Positions 37,473 through 46,656 of a stretch of DNA of 64,000 bases are shown piece by piece. Source of the DNA: an uncultured Arcanobacterium sp. (GTDB taxonomy: Bacteria; Actinomycetota; Actinomycetes; Actinomycetales; Actinomycetaceae); NCBI GenBank assembly GCA_958428545.1, contig CAUAGM010000005.1, positions 102,700-166,699 on the forward strand. Direction: 5' to 3'. Every line of letters begins with the position of its first letter. Within the stretch, counting starts at the first letter, position 1. The position numbers and the translations under genes were made by a program. The notes below the pieces were generated by a model. It was not told where the DNA came from. It did no database searches and was given only the letters and a program-made list of their open reading frames with translations.

Positions 37473-39485
37473 ATGGTGGTAGACGATTTTCTCAGTGCGC
37501 TTGATATGGAGCAGTGTGAGGTAGCTCAAAATACGCGAGGTGCGCTTTGCGTGCGGGCTGGTGCTGGTACAGGCAAGACCCGTGCTATAACGTATCGTAT
37601 TGCGCAAGCAGTTCGCACGGGAGTTGTCCGCCCGCAGCAGATCCTTGCAGTCACGTTCACGAAGCGAGCTGCAGGAGAGATGCGTTCGCGGTTGCGCAAT
37701 TTGGGCGTGTACGGTGTGCAGGCGCGCACGTTTCATTCTGCCGCGCTTTCACAGTTGCGCTATTTTTGGCCTCAGGCAATCGGTGGGAGAGTGCCTGAGA
37801 TTAAAGAATCGAAGGCTGTATTTGTTTCCTCTGCTGCAGCGCAGCTCGGTATGTCAAACGATTCGGTGACGGTGCGTGATCTATCAGCTGAGATTGAATG
37901 GGCAAAGGTATCTTTGATAGCGCCTGAGGATTATCCTGCACGTGCCCGTGAAGCAGGCAGAATAGGAGTTGCGAATCAAACTCCCGAAGAGATCGCGCAG
38001 GTGATAAAACTTTATGAACAATTAAAAACTGAACGTGCGGTGATTGATTTCGAAGATGTAATTCTCATCTTGATCGGGATATTACTTGATCGCCCAGATA
38101 TTGCTCGTGCTATCCGTGATCAGTACACATACTTTGTGGTTGATGAATACCAAGACGTTTCGCCAATGCAGCATCGTTTGCTGCAGCTATGGCTTGGAGG
38201 GCGCAAGGATATTTGCGTTGTGGGGGATCCTGCCCAGACGATTTTTACTTTCACAGGAGCGACGAGTGCCTATCTGGAAAATTTTTCTCGAGAATTTCGT
38301 GGGTGTGCCGAAGTGACGCTTGATCGTAACTATCGTTCAACTCCAGAAATCATTGCTCTGGCAAATACTATTGTGCGCTCAGGTACGGGAGTTGAATCGA
38401 TACGTTTGCGTGCAATGAATGCCGAAGGAAGTCCTGTTCACTTTTCGGTGTTTTCTCATGGAACTCAAGAAGCTGAAGGAGTAGCACGGCGTATTGCGCA
38501 TGTACGGGCGCAGGGTGTGCGTCTCGATCGTATTGCTGTGCTCTATCGAACGAACTCTCAATCGCAGGAGTTTGAACGTGCACTTCAAGAATCTGGTATT
38601 CCGTATGTGTTGCAAGGGCAAGAGAGCTTTTTTAGGCGCAAGGAAATACGCGAAGCGATGGTTGCGCTGAGGGTGCAGGCGCGCGATACCGAGCATGGAA
38701 AGGGGCTGCCCGATGATCTTCCCGATGTGGTTGATAAAGTACTGCGTTCGATGGGTTGGCGTCCGGAGGGTCCGAGTATACAGGGGGCGAGTAGGGAGCG
38801 TTGGGAGTCTCTTGATACGTTGAGAATTCTTGCTGCTGAGTTGTGGGAGGCTCGGCGAGCAGGAATTCGAGAATTTGTGGCAGAGCTGGAAGAAAGAAAT
38901 GCTGATCAGAATACGCCATCAACGAATGCTGTGGTGCTCTCATCTCTTCATGCGGCAAAGGGATTGGAATGGGATATTGTTTTCCTGGTTGGATTAGCGC
39001 AAGGAGTGTTGCCAATTAACTATGCTACGGAAAAAACCGACATTGAAGAAGAAAAGCGTTTGCTCTATGTAGGAATTACTCGCGCTCGAAGTGAGCTTTA
39101 TATGAGCTATGCTCAGGCGTATGGAAATCGTCAGGGGAATAAAATATCGCAATTTCTGGAGGAGGTCTGGCCCAAAGATCAGTCAAGATCTACTCGTGCT
39201 CGTCATCGTTTGGCACGTGAAGCAAAGCAATTTGAGCATGAAGAGGCTCATGTACAGGAAGTATTTGAATGTTTAGTTTCGTGGCGTATGGGCAAAGCAG
39301 GGGAGCTTAATAAGCCTGCACATTTTATTTTTACTGATTCTGCGCTGCGTTCTATTGCGCGCGAGATGCCAAAAAATTTGGCAGAGCTTGGAAAAATTCG
39401 CGGGATTGGCACATTAAAGCTCACAAGCTACGGGCTTGATATCTTGCATATTCTCGATAAGTTTCGAGGGAGCATAGGGAATTAG
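37473..39485 (+). CDS. uvrD2: ATP-dependent DNA helicase, UvrD2 type
   Basis: 670 residues, superfamily 1A helicase. Motifs visible include AGAGTGKTRA (Walker A, near residue 31), TFTKRAAGEMRSR (Ia), VVDEYQDVSPMQ (II), VGDPAQTIFTFTGA (III), YRSTPEI (IV), HAAKGLEWD (V) and LLYVGITRAR (VI). The end carries an HRDC domain (FTDSALRSIAREMP through the RGIG motif), as in mycobacterial UvrD2. The zinc-binding four-cysteine motif that lies between helicase and HRDC in Mycobacterium UvrD2 appears to be lost: only one Cys remains in that segment. Confidence 0.92.
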   Translation: MVVDDFLSALDMEQCEVAQNTRGALCVRAGAGTGKTRAITYRIAQAVRTGVVRPQQILAVTFTKRAAGEMRSRLRNLGVYGVQARTFHSAALSQLRYFWPQAIGGRVPEIKESKAVFVSSAAAQLGMSNDSVTVRDLSAEIEWAKVSLIAPEDYPARAREAGRIGVANQTPEEIAQVIKLYEQLKTERAVIDFEDVILILIGILLDRPDIARAIRDQYTYFVVDEYQDVSPMQHRLLQLWLGGRKDICVVGDPAQTIFTFTGATSAYLENFSREFRGCAEVTLDRNYRSTPEIIALANTIVRSGTGVESIRLRAMNAEGSPVHFSVFSHGTQEAEGVARRIAHVRAQGVRLDRIAVLYRTNSQSQEFERALQESGIPYVLQGQESFFRRKEIREAMVALRVQARDTEHGKGLPDDLPDVVDKVLRSMGWRPEGPSIQGASRERWESLDTLRILAAELWEARRAGIREFVAELEERNADQNTPSTNAVVLSSLHAAKGLEWDIVFLVGLAQGVLPINYATEKTDIEEEKRLLYVGITRARSELYMSYAQAYGNRQGNKISQFLEEVWPKDQSRSTRARHRLAREAKQFEHEEAHVQEVFECLVSWRMGKAGELNKPAHFIFTDSALRSIAREMPKNLAELGKIRGIGTLKLTSYGLDILHILDKFRGSIGN

Positions 39486-39556
39486 ATTAATATGTGAATT
39501 ATGTGCTCTTTTGCTGCATGAATAATTATTGTGCGTTAGTAGCATCGTGCGAAAAG

Positions 39557-40549
39557 TTATGTCGAGGAGCTGTGCGTCGCATCTTTTGGCGATAGTGCGC
39601 AAGAGAGTCTGCATAAACACTCTGGATGAAAGGTGACGGCGAGAAGGCGTGGTTCATCGTCAGGCAATCCAAGGCGGTAGACGTTCTCGCGCAGTTTGCA
39701 TGCAGTGCCGTCAATCTCCGAAAGGATAGATGCGCATGCGAGCGAGGCTGCTAGTTCGCGGTTGGTGATGCTGGGGTGAGCTGGCGGAGAGGCAAAGGCT
39801 TGCGGCGCTATCATTGCCCACGCTGGATCAGCATCTATTCTGTGCAGATGAATGCAATAGGAGCATGGCGAAGTATGCTCTAGGGTTAAAGGTCCAATAT
39901 AAGTGTCGATTTCTTCAACCCACGTATGTAAGACGGGTATTGATTCGGAGCTGTATTTTGCGGAAATGTGCGGGTTGATTCCGTGAGATCCGCTCAGAAA
40001 TACGAGTGAAGGGGATGAGGATGCTGACGTATGAATATGAGGGTTGATGCTGCGCAGTGCAGTTGCAAGAGCGTGAATCCGAGGAAGTCCAAGCATTGTT
40101 TGGCTTAGAGCTGGGTGATCGCGTGCTGTCACGTATGAGTTGTCTGAGGTTGTTATTCTTCCGATACCTGATTCTGCGAGCAAAAGTGCTACGGCTGTGC
40201 CGATGTCGTCGAGTGTATGAATATGGACGTGCGCTGAGCTGCGGCTATTGGGTGGTTGCCGTCTCGCACGTCGGTAAGCTTCACTATCTGGTGTGTGTGG
40301 TGTGTCAGTATTGAGAAAACCTGCGCTGTGTAAAAGTGATAAGACGTATTTCGCTCGCGATGGGCTGATGGCAAGTTTGTGAGCACGTTTCATAATTTCT
40401 ATTTCGGTGTGCGGCGTAGTAAGAGCTTCGACAAGCGTGATTTCTTGGGGATGTAAAGAATCGAGGCTCGCTCCAGCACGTGGATCGATTCCGAGCTGCG
40501 CTGATGATGTGCTCGTCCAGTAGATATTGAGTCCAGGCGTGATATGCAT
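39557..40549 (-). CDS. ThiF/E1-like protein of the actinobacterial uvrD2 cluster
   Basis: 330 residues from the ATG at 40549, where GAGGA has normal spacing. It resembles actinobacterial proteins often annotated as ThiF or cyclodehydratase-like and encoded next to uvrD2. The zinc-site pattern CSYC (residues about 243-246) and a late CLCR are retained. The Rossmann segment keeps LLAESGIGRI, but the glycine-rich nucleotide loop that should precede it reads IHTLDDIG, so ATP binding may be lost. It is convergent with uvrD2. Function is unknown. Confidence 0.7.
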   Translation of the reverse strand: MHITPGLNIYWTSTSSAQLGIDPRAGASLDSLHPQEITLVEALTTPHTEIEIMKRAHKLAISPSRAKYVLSLLHSAGFLNTDTPHTPDSEAYRRARRQPPNSRSSAHVHIHTLDDIGTAVALLLAESGIGRITTSDNSYVTARDHPALSQTMLGLPRIHALATALRSINPHIHTSASSSPSLVFLSGSHGINPHISAKYSSESIPVLHTWVEEIDTYIGPLTLEHTSPCSYCIHLHRIDADPAWAMIAPQAFASPPAHPSITNRELAASLACASILSEIDGTACKLRENVYRLGLPDDEPRLLAVTFHPECLCRLSCALSPKDATHSSST

Positions 40550-40613
40550 ATACATTCCTCTGCAAAACGTGCCAGAAAATCTGGCAGTGCGCACATCATA
40601 GCGTGAAATGAAA

Positions 40614-40660
40614 AGACACCCTAGACTTATCCACACCTTGTGGATAAGTCTAGGGTGTCT
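40614..40660 (-). terminator. Intrinsic terminator after the DUF2342 gene
   Basis: A 21-bp perfect stem (40614-40634 with 40640-40660) and a 5-base loop lie 17 bases past the DUF2342 stop. On the minus strand it is followed by TTTT. It separates that gene from the ThiF-like gene. Confidence 0.8.
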
Positions 40661-40677
40661 GAGCGTTCCAGCAGATA

Positions 40678-42078
40678 TTATTCTTCGTGTGAGGAGCCAT
40701 CGGCTTCATTGAAAAGATCTTCAAGGAACGAATCAAGCTCAGCTTCAATATCGCTAGGTGAAGATTTTTCAAAAAATTTCTCAGGCGTTGCGAGAAGATC
40801 TGGTGTTGGAAGGAGATCTGGATGCGCCCAAAGTGCATCGCGCTTACTTGTGCCAATTTTGATATCAGCCATCTGCCAGAACGCTTCCGCTTCGCGAACC
40901 GATTTAGGGGTGAGCTGCATACCGAGCTGTGATTCCCACATTGCCCTGCCCGGATTGTCGGTAGCGTAGCGGCGAGTGAGCATTTCTCGAAGTGCAACGG
41001 CATCGGGAAGATGAGGGGTTACTGCTTGAAGGGAAATGTGCGCCACCCATCCTTCAACAAGAGACAAGAGATATTCCAATCGTGCAAGCAGCTTTTCTTG
41101 ATGATCTGTAAGCTCAAGCGTGAATACGCTCGAAAGATCGAGAGTTGTGATAGGCTCTTGGCTTCCCAGAGATTCGCGCAATTGCTCCTCGATAGCCTGT
41201 GTGTCGATTTGTATATCGCGTGCAAAAGCTGCCACTGTATCGAGTACTGTCGAGCGTAGCCAAGGAACTCGTGAATAAAGGCGCGAGGCGGCGCTTTCTC
41301 GAGCGGCAATATAAAGTAAAACATCGTGCTGTGCAGCTTCTAAATCTGCAGAAAATTCAGCTACATTTGAGGGGATAAGAGCTGCGCTTGTGCCTTCGGT
41401 AAGAGGGAGAGCGGCGTCGGTGCTGCCGAATGAACGATCCGCAAGCTCTGCCAAAGCGGATCCATACTGCACGCCAATCATCGTTGCTGTTATATTCCCC
41501 ATGAATTTTGCAGGATTACCAAACATCATGCGCATTTCTTCAGGCATAGATTCCAGCTGTTCATTAAAAGTGTCGCTGAAAGCACGTGAAATATTTTCAC
41601 CCACGGGTTCTAGAAGTTTTCTGAGAGTCGGCAGTGCATGTGCCACAAAATCAAGGCGAGTCCATGCCATACCAGGCCCTTGTGCTGGATAAAAATCAGT
41701 TGCAGTGTCTAACCAGAATGATGCCGTGCGTAGAGCTTCTCTGGCAGCGTCACCTTCTGAAGCTGTGAGTTGATCTAACCGTTTGCTCGTAATTGTTTCT
41801 CGTGCGACCTGCTCGCAAATTTTCCAATTCACTGAGCCTTCATTATGGGAGCCAAGCATTGATTGGATTTGCTGCGTAATGAGAGTGAAGTTCTTGCCGC
41901 TGAGGATATTGCCCATACCGCTCAAGGGATCCAGCCCTTGCTGGTTGAGAGCCTTTTCGATGTCTTCTGCTGCGGCGTCACCAAAAATTGCGCGCATCAT
42001 ATCCTGCCAGTTCTGCGGCTGCTCGCCATCTGGCATTGGAAAGCCAAAGATGTTGGGATCGTTCGGGTCGTGGCTCAT
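40678..42078 (-). CDS. DUF2342 (zincin-like) family protein, probably inactive
   Basis: 466 residues. The family is recognised from the LYIAARESAASRLYSRVPWLR segment (split by me as residues about 254-274), from VEGWVAH, and from the acidic C-terminus. It is encoded beside a PDZ protease and UPF0182 protein as in mycobacteria. In most members the first segment reads REAAHxRLFxHVPWL, with histidines thought to bind zinc; here both are replaced (Ala and Arg). An AAGGAGA ribosome site precedes the ATG. It may act as a structural pseudoenzyme. Confidence 0.78.
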   Translation of the reverse strand: MSHDPNDPNIFGFPMPDGEQPQNWQDMMRAIFGDAAAEDIEKALNQQGLDPLSGMGNILSGKNFTLITQQIQSMLGSHNEGSVNWKICEQVARETITSKRLDQLTASEGDAAREALRTASFWLDTATDFYPAQGPGMAWTRLDFVAHALPTLRKLLEPVGENISRAFSDTFNEQLESMPEEMRMMFGNPAKFMGNITATMIGVQYGSALAELADRSFGSTDAALPLTEGTSAALIPSNVAEFSADLEAAQHDVLLYIAARESAASRLYSRVPWLRSTVLDTVAAFARDIQIDTQAIEEQLRESLGSQEPITTLDLSSVFTLELTDHQEKLLARLEYLLSLVEGWVAHISLQAVTPHLPDAVALREMLTRRYATDNPGRAMWESQLGMQLTPKSVREAEAFWQMADIKIGTSKRDALWAHPDLLPTPDLLATPEKFFEKSSPSDIEAELDSFLEDLFNEADGSSHEE

Positions 42079-42106
42079 GCGTATCTCCTTATTAAGGTTT
42101 ATACAG

Positions 42107-42112
42107 TAGTAT
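42107..42112 (+). promoter_or_regulatory. Candidate -10 element for leaderless PDZ-protease transcript
   Basis: TAGTAT ends 6 bases before the GTG at 42119, with no ribosome site. The 40-base gap to the divergent DUF2342 gene is too short for a long leader. Confidence 0.5.
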
Positions 42113-42118
42113 ATCCGC

Positions 42119-43258
42119 GTGTACCGAATCTTCTCTCTTCGTCAGCCCCAGGCAGAAAGATATATGCGCCACGTTCCCACTCGAATGCAGGCGCTGTGCA
42201 TTCTGTTTGTATGTATGCTGATGCTTTGCTTATCTTTACCCACGAGTTATGTGGTGGAAGGAGCTGGTCCAGCTCTTAATGTTAATGGCGAGATTTCAGG
42301 AAAAAAGATCGTCACTATTTCTGGAGAGCAAACCTACTCTACCCAGTCACAGCTTTTTTTGACGACTGTGACGGCGTGGGGAACCGCAGATCAAGGAGTT
42401 TCTGGGTTCCAGGCACTTTGGGCGTTGATTGATCCGCATGAGCAGCTTTATCCAGTGCGAGCGCTTTATCCGGCTTCGCTGACTGCTGAAGAAGTTGCTC
42501 GCAAAGATACTCAGGCTATGGAATCTTCGCAGGATTCCGCAGCTGCTGTTGCTATGACTCTTGCTGGTTTGCCAGTCATAGAAAAATTAACGGTAGCATC
42601 AGTCGATGAGCGGTTTCCTGCAGGAAAATATCTGAAGGTGGGAGACGAGCTGCAGTTAATGCGTGAGCATGGCGCTGATGAATACCGAGAAGTGAAGAAT
42701 TTCCTTGATGTTTCAACGTTTATGAGGTCTATCCAGCCAGGGCAAATTATTGATCTTCGCGTGCTTCGAAATGGTGAAGTTGAAGAATTTTCTTTCGAGG
42801 CAGTATCGCCGGAGCTAGATACGACCGGTTGGATGCGCCCAGGGGCAATGATCGGCGTAGGGCTTCAGGTCAGTGACATCGAGTTTCCAGCAAATGCTGA
42901 GTATGCCGTGGATAATATCGGCGGGCCTAGTGCCGGCATGATGTTTGCTCTCGGCATTTATGATGCTCTCACAGAGGGTTCCCTTGCTGGGAAGTCGGTG
43001 ATCGGTGGCACTGGCACAATGAACTGGAACGGGGACGTAGGGGCGATTGGAGGCATTACCCATAAAATGCTCGGTGCGCACAAAGTAGGAGTTACTGATT
43101 TTTTGGCTCCTGCAGTTAACTGCGCCGAAACTGCTGGGTATATCCCTGAAGGGATGCGCGTATGGGCTGTTCGAAATATTTCTGAGGCGATTGCTGCGGC
43201 TGAGGCAATAGGAAAAGGTGATACATCAGAGCTTACAGCGTGCAGTGCGATCCGCTAG
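42119..43258 (+). CDS. PDZ-domain Lon-type serine protease, membrane anchored
   Basis: 379 residues. One membrane helix (about residues 22-45) precedes a PDZ-like domain (residues about 150-235) and a C-terminal Lon protease domain. The catalytic Ser lies in GGPSAGMMFAL and the Lys in GGITHKMLGA, forming the Ser-Lys dyad. I chose the GTG at 42119; a later ATG (42164) would remove 15 residues. It is the counterpart of mycobacterial Rv3194c and probably acts at the cell envelope. The next gene, UPF0182, is the usual partner. Confidence 0.88.
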   Translation: MYRIFSLRQPQAERYMRHVPTRMQALCILFVCMLMLCLSLPTSYVVEGAGPALNVNGEISGKKIVTISGEQTYSTQSQLFLTTVTAWGTADQGVSGFQALWALIDPHEQLYPVRALYPASLTAEEVARKDTQAMESSQDSAAAVAMTLAGLPVIEKLTVASVDERFPAGKYLKVGDELQLMREHGADEYREVKNFLDVSTFMRSIQPGQIIDLRVLRNGEVEEFSFEAVSPELDTTGWMRPGAMIGVGLQVSDIEFPANAEYAVDNIGGPSAGMMFALGIYDALTEGSLAGKSVIGGTGTMNWNGDVGAIGGITHKMLGAHKVGVTDFLAPAVNCAETAGYIPEGMRVWAVRNISEAIAAAEAIGKGDTSELTACSAIR

Positions 43259-43387
43259 TATGCAAAAGTATATGGGAGCTGAAATTTTTATTCAGAAAAG
43301 AAATACTTGAGGTGAAAGAGGCGTTCACTTGCTGCTAAATTTTCATAAAGCGTGCACGTAAAGGTGAGACGGTGCAGCAAAATTTGG

Positions 43388-43393
43388 TAGCGT
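43388..43393 (+). promoter_or_regulatory. Candidate -10 element for leaderless UPF0182 transcript
   Basis: TAGCGT ends 7 bases before the ATG at 43401, with no clear ribosome site. Confidence 0.4.
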
Positions 43394-43400
43394 GTGAAGT

Positions 43401-46400
43401 ATGTCAACTACTTCTTTTGCACAGTGGCGCCCCGAGCGCCCAGATAAGCCGCAGATGGAGCTGAAAAAGGGTGCATTTATTCCTACCCTTGTTGTGCTCG
43501 CTGTGTTGCTGTTTAGTCTTGTAGGGTTTTCTGCTTTTTACACAGATGTGAAATGGTTTGAGCAAATAAAAGCAGTGCGAGTATTTTGGACTCAATGGGG
43601 TGCGCTGATTGCTCTCGGTGCTGTAGGTTTTGCGCTGGTAGCAGTGGCGCTTATCGTAAATTTGGTAATTGCTGTGCGCGCATCAGCTCTTTCACGTGGA
43701 AGGAAATGGCTTGTGCTGGGGCTTGTTCCAGCTCTTGCTGGTCTCTTTTTCGGCACAGGGCTTGCTTCTCAATGGCGCACGTTCTTGCTGTGGTTTAATC
43801 GATCTTCTTTCGGAAAAACAGACCCTGAATACTCATTCGACGTGAGTTTCTATGTGTTCACTTTGCCTGTGCTTCATCAAATTGTTGGATTTACGATGCT
43901 TCTCATGTTGCTTTCAGCTGTTGCAGCTGCTGGAGGTTACTGGTTGAGTGGTGATCTCTATGCTGTGAAAGGAAAGCTGCACGCGAAGAAAAAAGTGCAT
44001 ATCCATCTTGGGGTGCTTACCTCGATTTTCACTTTAGCGTTGGCCGCAAGCCTATGGCTGGGGCGTTATGATCTCTTGATTGGGAATAACGAGAAATTCT
44101 CTGGCGCGACGTTTACCGATATTAAAGCGTCGAAGCCGGGTCTTACTATTCTCGCGATTGCTGTTGTATTTGTTGCCGTACTCTTTATATGGGCTGGTAT
44201 TTCTAGGAAGTGGAAGTTAGCAGCAATCGGGATTGTGGCAACTGTGGCTGTTGGGTTGGTCCTCACAGGGCTTTATCCCTATCTGATGCAGAAATTCAAG
44301 GTTGATCCGAATGCCGCTGAGTTGGAATCAACCTATATACAGCGCAATATCGACGCTACTCGTGCTGCGTATGGGATTGACGAGGTAGAAACCCAACAGT
44401 ATGCGGCTCGTACGACTGCAGAGCCCGGGCAGCTTCGTCAAGATTCACAGACGGCGGCGCAGATTCGTCTACTCGATCCAAATATCGTCACCCCAAGCTT
44501 CAACCAGCTGCAGCAAAACCGTCAGTATTACGAGTTTGTGGATCCGCTGGTGGTTGATCGCTACACCATCGAAGGTAAGCTGCGCGATACAGTGATCGGT
44601 GTACGCGAGCTTAATCTCGATGGGCTTTCTAATGAGCGCCGTTCTTGGGTGAACGATCATACTGTTTACACGCACGGTTTTGGTGTTGCTACCGCGTATG
44701 GAAATACGATGACGGCGAAGGGTGATCCAAACTTCTGGGAAGCTGGTATTCCTTCGTCTGGCGAATTGGGAGAGTATGAGCCGCGCGTCTATTTCGGGCA
44801 GCAGAGTCCGAGCTATTCAATCGTCGGAGCGCCCGACGGTACAGATCCTTGGGAGCTTGATTATCCTGATGATAAAGCCACAAATGGGCAAGTCAATACT
44901 ACGTATGCTGGGGATGGTGGCCCCAAGATTTCAAACTTCTTCGACAAGCTCATGTATGCGATTCGCTTCCGCTCTACAGAGTTATTCTTTTCTGATCGCG
45001 TGACTAATGAGAGTCAAATATTGTTTGACCGCGATCCTCACGATCGAGTAGCGAAAGTTGCACCATATCTCACGCTTGATTCAAAAGCTGTCCCAGCGGT
45101 TGTGGATATGGATGACAATCCAGATACGCCTAAGCAGCTGGTCTGGATTATTGACGGCTATACTACATCAAATAACTATCCGTATTCAGCTCGTGAGACG
45201 CTGCGAGATGCAACAGCTGATTCACGCAATGCCGCAGGTCTTGTTTCCACTTATGAAGAAGTGAACTATATTCGTAACTCTGTGAAAGCAGTTGTTAATG
45301 CGTATGACGGCTCCGTCACTGTTTACCAGTGGGATCAGAAAGACCCGATTATCAATGCGTGGAGCAAAATTTTCCCTGGGCAGATCACTCCTTTGGCACA
45401 GATGCCAGGAGATTTGATTGCCCATGTGCGATATCCAGAAGATTTGTTTAAGGTGCAGCGTACGCTGCTTGCGCGCTATCACGTCACCGATGCAAAGAGT
45501 TTCTACTCAGGCGGCGATTTCTGGCAGGTGCCGCGTGAACCAACAACACGCGCTAAAGATACGGATAGTGCAAAAACTGCAGCTGCGCCAGCTCAGCCTC
45601 CGTACTATCTCACTTTGCAAATGCCTGGGCAGGATTCCGCTAGTTTCTCGCTTACCACAAGCTATATTCCAGGCGGTAATACAAACAGAAACGTGATGAC
45701 GGGCTTCTTAGCAGCTGATTCAAACGCAGGAAATACTACGGGCAAGATTGGTGAAAATTATGGAAAACTCCGTCTGCTTGAGGCGCCGCGTGATCTGACT
45801 GTGAGCGGCCCAGGGCAGGCAGAAAATACAATGCTCGCCGATCCAGCTGTTTCTACGGCATTGAATCTCCTGCGTCAGGGCGGCACACAGGTGGAGGAAG
45901 GCAACTTGCTCTCGCTTCCAATTGGGGGAGGCTTGCTCTACGTGCAGCCGATTTACGTTCAGGCATCGCAGGGGACGCAGTATCCGACACTGCAGTATGT
46001 GCTCGCTCTCTTTGGTGATCAGGTAGGTTTCGCTCCGACTCTCGATGAAGCACTGAACCAAGTCTTTGGCGGTGATTCTGGTGTTGAAGCGGGCGATGCT
46101 GCTATTGCTGGGAAGAAAGAAGATCCAGTTGGAGGAGGATCTGGTGATAAGCCCGCATCTTCATCTAGCGGTAAAGCAGCAGCCGGAACGGCAGGATCTG
46201 GCGATTCTGCTACTTCTGAAGGGGGTGCGCAGTCCGCTACACCTTCAGCCCCGCCAGCAGCCGGCACAGCTCAGGAGCGTTTAGATTCTGCATTAGCGAA
46301 TGCGCAATCTGCTTTAGATGCAGCCAATAAGGCTCGTGAAAGCGGGGATTGGGCTGCTTATGGCAAGGCTCAGGAGCGCTTAGCTACGGCAGTGAAAGAA

Positions 46401-46433
46401 GCTGTTGAAGCTCAAAAGGAGATCAATAAATAA
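43401..46433 (+). CDS. UPF0182 family membrane protein
   Basis: 1010 residues. The first 310 or so carry about seven membrane helices, followed by a large outer domain (residues about 310-890) with conserved family segments such as TLRDATADSRNA and NYIRNSVKAVVNAYDG. The C-terminus has a Gly/Ser/Ala/Pro-rich low-complexity linker (about 905-955) and a final helical stretch. The family is nearly universal in actinobacteria but has no proven function. It lies next to the PDZ protease as in mycobacteria. Confidence 0.92.
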   Translation: MSTTSFAQWRPERPDKPQMELKKGAFIPTLVVLAVLLFSLVGFSAFYTDVKWFEQIKAVRVFWTQWGALIALGAVGFALVAVALIVNLVIAVRASALSRGRKWLVLGLVPALAGLFFGTGLASQWRTFLLWFNRSSFGKTDPEYSFDVSFYVFTLPVLHQIVGFTMLLMLLSAVAAAGGYWLSGDLYAVKGKLHAKKKVHIHLGVLTSIFTLALAASLWLGRYDLLIGNNEKFSGATFTDIKASKPGLTILAIAVVFVAVLFIWAGISRKWKLAAIGIVATVAVGLVLTGLYPYLMQKFKVDPNAAELESTYIQRNIDATRAAYGIDEVETQQYAARTTAEPGQLRQDSQTAAQIRLLDPNIVTPSFNQLQQNRQYYEFVDPLVVDRYTIEGKLRDTVIGVRELNLDGLSNERRSWVNDHTVYTHGFGVATAYGNTMTAKGDPNFWEAGIPSSGELGEYEPRVYFGQQSPSYSIVGAPDGTDPWELDYPDDKATNGQVNTTYAGDGGPKISNFFDKLMYAIRFRSTELFFSDRVTNESQILFDRDPHDRVAKVAPYLTLDSKAVPAVVDMDDNPDTPKQLVWIIDGYTTSNNYPYSARETLRDATADSRNAAGLVSTYEEVNYIRNSVKAVVNAYDGSVTVYQWDQKDPIINAWSKIFPGQITPLAQMPGDLIAHVRYPEDLFKVQRTLLARYHVTDAKSFYSGGDFWQVPREPTTRAKDTDSAKTAAAPAQPPYYLTLQMPGQDSASFSLTTSYIPGGNTNRNVMTGFLAADSNAGNTTGKIGENYGKLRLLEAPRDLTVSGPGQAENTMLADPAVSTALNLLRQGGTQVEEGNLLSLPIGGGLLYVQPIYVQASQGTQYPTLQYVLALFGDQVGFAPTLDEALNQVFGGDSGVEAGDAAIAGKKEDPVGGGSGDKPASSSSGKAAAGTAGSGDSATSEGGAQSATPSAPPAAGTAQERLDSALANAQSALDAANKARESGDWAAYGKAQERLATAVKEAVEAQKEINK

Positions 46434-46486
46434 GGGCTTATATGCTGAGATGAGCTGAGGGTGACGAATGGCACCATGCTTCTGCC

Positions 46487-46515
46487 TTGACGATTCTCTC
46501 TCGTACCTTTAAGGT
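46487..46515 (+). promoter_or_regulatory. Promoter of the initiator tRNA gene
   Basis: TTGACG (46487-46492) and TAAGGT (46510-46515) are separated by 17 bases, as for a housekeeping sigma promoter. The start would fall about 6-10 bases before the tRNA. Confidence 0.7.
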
Positions 46516-46527
46516 TGAGTGTGCAGA

Positions 46528-46601
<74 letters not shown>

Positions 46602-46609
46602 CTAAAGAT

Positions 46610-46642
46610 AATCCCCAAGCTGAAAGCTTGGGGATTTCTTTT
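46610..46642 (+). terminator. Intrinsic terminator of tRNA-fMet
   Basis: A 12-bp perfect stem (46610-46621 with 46625-46636) and a GAA loop are followed by TCTTTT. It ends the tRNA transcript and faces the convergent surface-protein gene. Confidence 0.88.
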
Positions 46643-46656
46643 CGATGTGGTTCGGT

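Noticed and set aside
40614..40660. Transposon end or attachment site
   Set aside because: The 21-bp inverted repeat has a 5-base loop, is followed by TTTT, and sits right after a gene, so it is a terminator rather than a mobile-element end.
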